Shown one piece after another: positions 61,352-64,000 of a stretch of DNA of 64,000 nucleotides. Under the pieces are notes generated by a model. That model did no database searches. It was not told where the DNA came from and saw only the letters and a list, made by a program, of their open reading frames with translations. How positions within the stretch are numbered: the first letter of the stretch is position 1; each line of letters begins with the position of its first letter. Source of the DNA: Yersinia artesiana (GTDB lineage: Bacteria > Pseudomonadota > Gammaproteobacteria > Enterobacterales > Enterobacteriaceae); contig NZ_CACVAD010000012.1 of NCBI RefSeq assembly GCF_902726545.1, positions 38,805 through 102,804 on the forward strand, read 5' to 3'. Position numbers and translations under genes: made by a program.

Positions 61352-63733
61352 ATGTCCAACAATGGCCTAAATCTGTGTAATGTGCTTTGGTACAACCAGC
61401 TTGGCATGCACGATGTTGAAAGGGTTGGCGGCAAAAATGCCTCCCTGGGTGAAATGATAACCCATCTTTCTGAACTGGGTGTTTCGGTGCCCAATGGTTT
61501 TGCCACCACCGCTCAGGCGTTTAACGATTTTCTGGAGCAAAGCGGCGTTAATAACCGCATTTATCAACTGTTGGATCAAACCGATGTTGATGATATTGCG
61601 GCGTTAGCTAAAGCCGGCGCGCAGATTCGTCAATGGGTGATTGAAACGCCATTCCATCCCGAGTTCGAACAATCAATTCACGATGCTTATCAGCAGTTAG
61701 CGGATGATCCACAAGCGTCATTTGCCGTGCGTTCTTCAGCGACTGCCGAAGATATGCCGGATGCCTCTTTTGCCGGGCAGCAGGAAACCTTCCTCAATGT
61801 GCAAGGCATTGATGCGGTGATGATTGCCATCAAGCATGTCTTCGCCTCACTGTTTAATGATCGAGCCATTTCTTATCGTGTGCATCAGGGGTACGACCAT
61901 CGCGGCGTAGCGCTGTCTGCGGGGGTTCAGCGCATGGTGCGCTCAGATCTCGCCGCATCGGGTGTCATGTTCACCATCGATACCGAATCGGGTTTTGATC
62001 AAGTGGTCTTTATCACTGCGGCCCATGGTTTGGGTGAAATGGTGGTGCAGGGCGCGGTAAATCCTGACGAATTTTATGTACATAAACCCACGCTGCGTAA
62101 GGGAAAACCCGCGATAGTCCGCCGCAATATGGGGTCGAAAAAAATTCGTATGGTCTATGCCGAAAACCAGGACCACGGTAAACAAGTCCGAATTGAAGAT
62201 GTGCCAGAAGCACAACGCAATCGTTTCGCCCTCAGTGATGATGAAGTTGAAGCTCTGGCCCATCAGGCTTTATTGATTGAAGAACACTATGGCCGCCCGA
62301 TGGATATCGAATGGGCGAAAGACGGCCATACCGGTAAGCTGTTTATCGTGCAGGCACGTCCGGAAACCGTGCGTTCCAACGAACAGGTGATGGAACGCTA
62401 TCAGCTCAATAATCAAAGTAATGTGCTGGTGGAAGGCCGTGCTATCGGGCATCGCATTGGCGCAGGGCCAGTCAAGGTCATTCATGATATTAGCGAGATG
62501 GATAGAATTCAGGCCGGTGATGTGCTGGTAACAGACATGACTGACCCTGATTGGGAACCTATCATGAAAAAGGCATCGGCTATCGTCACTAACCGTGGTG
62601 GGCGAACCTGTCATGCCGCCATTATTGCGCGTGAGTTGGGCATTCCGGCGGTAGTGGGGTGTGGTAATGCCACTGATATTCTGAAAGAAGGGCAGAATGT
62701 GACGGTTTCCTGTGCTGAAGGGGATACCGGCTATGTTTATCATGAGTTGCTCGACTTCTCTATTCAAAGCTCACAGGTGACAGAATTACCTGATTTGCCT
62801 TTGAAAATTATGATGAATGTCGGCAATCCGGATCGGGCTTTTGATTTTGCCCGCTTGCCGAATGAAGGTGTTGGGTTGGCGCGGTTAGAATTTATCATCA
62901 ACCGCATGATTGGGGTGCATCCTAAAGCACTGTTGGAGCTTGATACTCAGCCGCCTGCGATTCAAGCAGAGATCAAAGCGTTAATGAATGGTTATGACGA
63001 CCCGGTTGAGTTTTATGTCGGCCGTTTGACCGAAGGAATTTCTACTCTGGGTGCGGCATTTTGGCCTAAGCGTGTGATTGTGCGCTTGTCAGATTTTAAA
63101 TCTAATGAGTATGCCAATTTGGTCGGCGGAGAAGCCTATGAACCCCATGAAGAGAACCCGATGCTGGGCTTCCGTGGGGCGGGGCGTTATGTCGCAGACA
63201 GCTTCCGTGACTGCTTTGCATTGGAGTGTGAGGCGGTTAAGCGGGTCCGCAATGTGATGGGTCTGACCAACGTTGAGGTGATGGTGCCTTTCGTGCGGAC
63301 AGTGGAGCAGGCTGAAGCGGTCGTGGCTGAACTCGCTCGGCAGGGGCTTAAACGTGGCGAAAATGGCCTGAAAATCATTATGATGTGCGAAATCCCATCT
63401 AATGCTTTATTAGCTGATCAATTCCTTGAGCATTTCGACGGTTTCTCCATCGGTTCTAATGATATGACTCAGCTAACACTGGGGCTGGACCGGGACTCTG
63501 GTGTGGTGTCTGAGTTGTTTGATGAGCGTAATGACGCCGTTAAAGCATTGCTATCAATGGCTATTCAGGCCGCTAAACGTCAGGGGAAATATGTCGGGAT
63601 TTGCGGGCAAGGCCCTTCAGATCATGAGGATTTTGCGTTATGGCTGATGGAACAAGGGATTGACAGTTTGTCTCTTAATCCAGATACCGTGGTGCAAACC
63701 TGGTTGAGCCTGGCACAACAGACCAAACACTGA
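61352..63733 (+). CDS. ppsA: Phosphoenolpyruvate synthase
   Basis: 793 residues, the E. coli length. N-terminal ATP-binding domain ([54 protein letters not shown]), the phospho-His domain ([23 protein letters not shown], catalytic His near residue 422) and the PEP-binding barrel ([33 protein letters not shown]). It makes PEP from pyruvate and ATP in gluconeogenesis. It is regulated by PpsR, encoded divergently. Confidence 0.96.
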   Translation: MSNNGLNLCNVLWYNQLGMHDVERVGGKNASLGEMITHLSELGVSVPNGFATTAQAFNDFLEQSGVNNRIYQLLDQTDVDDIAALAKAGAQIRQWVIETPFHPEFEQSIHDAYQQLADDPQASFAVRSSATAEDMPDASFAGQQETFLNVQGIDAVMIAIKHVFASLFNDRAISYRVHQGYDHRGVALSAGVQRMVRSDLAASGVMFTIDTESGFDQVVFITAAHGLGEMVVQGAVNPDEFYVHKPTLRKGKPAIVRRNMGSKKIRMVYAENQDHGKQVRIEDVPEAQRNRFALSDDEVEALAHQALLIEEHYGRPMDIEWAKDGHTGKLFIVQARPETVRSNEQVMERYQLNNQSNVLVEGRAIGHRIGAGPVKVIHDISEMDRIQAGDVLVTDMTDPDWEPIMKKASAIVTNRGGRTCHAAIIARELGIPAVVGCGNATDILKEGQNVTVSCAEGDTGYVYHELLDFSIQSSQVTELPDLPLKIMMNVGNPDRAFDFARLPNEGVGLARLEFIINRMIGVHPKALLELDTQPPAIQAEIKALMNGYDDPVEFYVGRLTEGISTLGAAFWPKRVIVRLSDFKSNEYANLVGGEAYEPHEENPMLGFRGAGRYVADSFRDCFALECEAVKRVRNVMGLTNVEVMVPFVRTVEQAEAVVAELARQGLKRGENGLKIIMMCEIPSNALLADQFLEHFDGFSIGSNDMTQLTLGLDRDSGVVSELFDERNDAVKALLSMAIQAAKRQGKYVGICGQGPSDHEDFALWLMEQGIDSLSLNPDTVVQTWLSLAQQTKH

Positions 63734-63763
63734 TAGATAGCACTTTCGCCAATATATTTATTA

Positions 63764-63791
63764 TCCGCAGCTTAGGTTGCGGATTTTTTTT
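63764..63791 (+). terminator. Terminator after ppsA
   Basis: TCCGCA / TGCGGA with an 8-base loop and eight T. Confidence 0.85.
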
Positions 63792-63881
63792 GTTCTTTCT
63801 GGTGGCTATGCTGGTCATTGAGGTGATTCAGGGAAATGGACATGGCTAATACAGACGCTATTCTAATTACACAGAATATAA

Positions 63882-63911
63882 TAAAAAAAAGGCCCGTCTT
63901 AGGTGACAGGC
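63882..63911 (-). terminator. Terminator of a reverse-strand gene beyond the window
   Basis: On the minus strand GCCTGTC pairs with GACGGGC over a 6-base loop, followed by TTTTTTTT. The gene it serves should lie to the right of the window. The 70-codon reverse-strand frame here overlaps both terminators and is not called. Confidence 0.7.
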
Positions 63912-63935
63912 AAAGACTACACACAGCATTGCGTG

Positions 63936-64000
<65 letters not shown>

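Overview
The window is chromosomal DNA of a Yersinia, most likely of the Y. enterocolitica-like group. The evidence is the yfeABCD metal transporter, the hemPRST-type haem genes, the arnBCADTEF operon behind a PmrA-type box, the KdgR-controlled pectin genes, and ERIC repeats of the Yersinia type. The species cannot be fixed from the sequence alone. I see no phage, transposase, CRISPR array, tRNA or rRNA.

Layout. 1-3.6 kb: end of kdgR, amiD, tcyP, ydjM. 3.8-13.4 kb: a pectin-breakdown block with the porin kdgM, the oligogalacturonide ABC transporter togMNAB, the PL2 lyase pelW, kduD, kduI and kdgF; three KdgR-type boxes lie in its control regions. 13.5-22.7 kb: yniC, yniB and yniA, split by a LysR regulator gene and the sbm-argK-scpB-scpC operon for B12-dependent succinate-to-propionate metabolism. 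22.9-28.2 kb: yfeABCD, emtA, marC. 28.2-31.2 kb: a loosely packed stretch with an ERIC element, small genes (hypothetical, helix-hairpin-helix, a 59-residue reverse-strand gene, KTSC), a DUF554 membrane protein and an orphan terminator. 31.3-38.6 kb: the translation block thrS-infC-rpmI-rplT-pheM-pheS-pheT-ihfA, with several visible leader controls. 38.6-40.8 kb: a variable gap with a structured repeat-bounded element, a TM2 protein, a tiny lipoprotein and a DUF2502-like protein. 40.9-43.3 kb: btuC-btuE-btuD for B12 uptake. 43.6-51 kb: the arn operon for lipid A modification. 51.3-54.3 kb: nlpC, lplA, selO. 54.4-58.7 kb: a haem locus, hemP-hmuR-hmuS-hmuT, with no permease or ATPase gene next to it. 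59-63.7 kb: aroH, ppsR and ppsA.

Read from right to left, the backbone follows the E. coli gene order ppsA-ppsR-aroH-selO-nlpC-btuDEC-ihfA-pheTS-rplT-rpmI-infC-thrS-yniA-yniB-yniC-ydjM-tcyP. The accessory blocks (haem, lplA, arn, the small-gene gap, yfe, sbm, pectin) sit in separate joints of this backbone. They form functional groups: oligogalacturonides enter through KdgM and TogMNAB and are processed by PelW, KdgF, KduI and KduD; BtuCED brings in the cobalamin that Sbm needs; Yfe and the haem genes supply metals under Fur-type boxes.

I found no clearly new multi-gene system. The points most worth a second look are the structured element between two 22-bp direct repeats (38784-38991), the haem locus without its inner-membrane transporter, the full ERIC element in the pheST leader, the orphan terminator near 29.6 kb, and two small genes (29223-29402 and 39809-39934).
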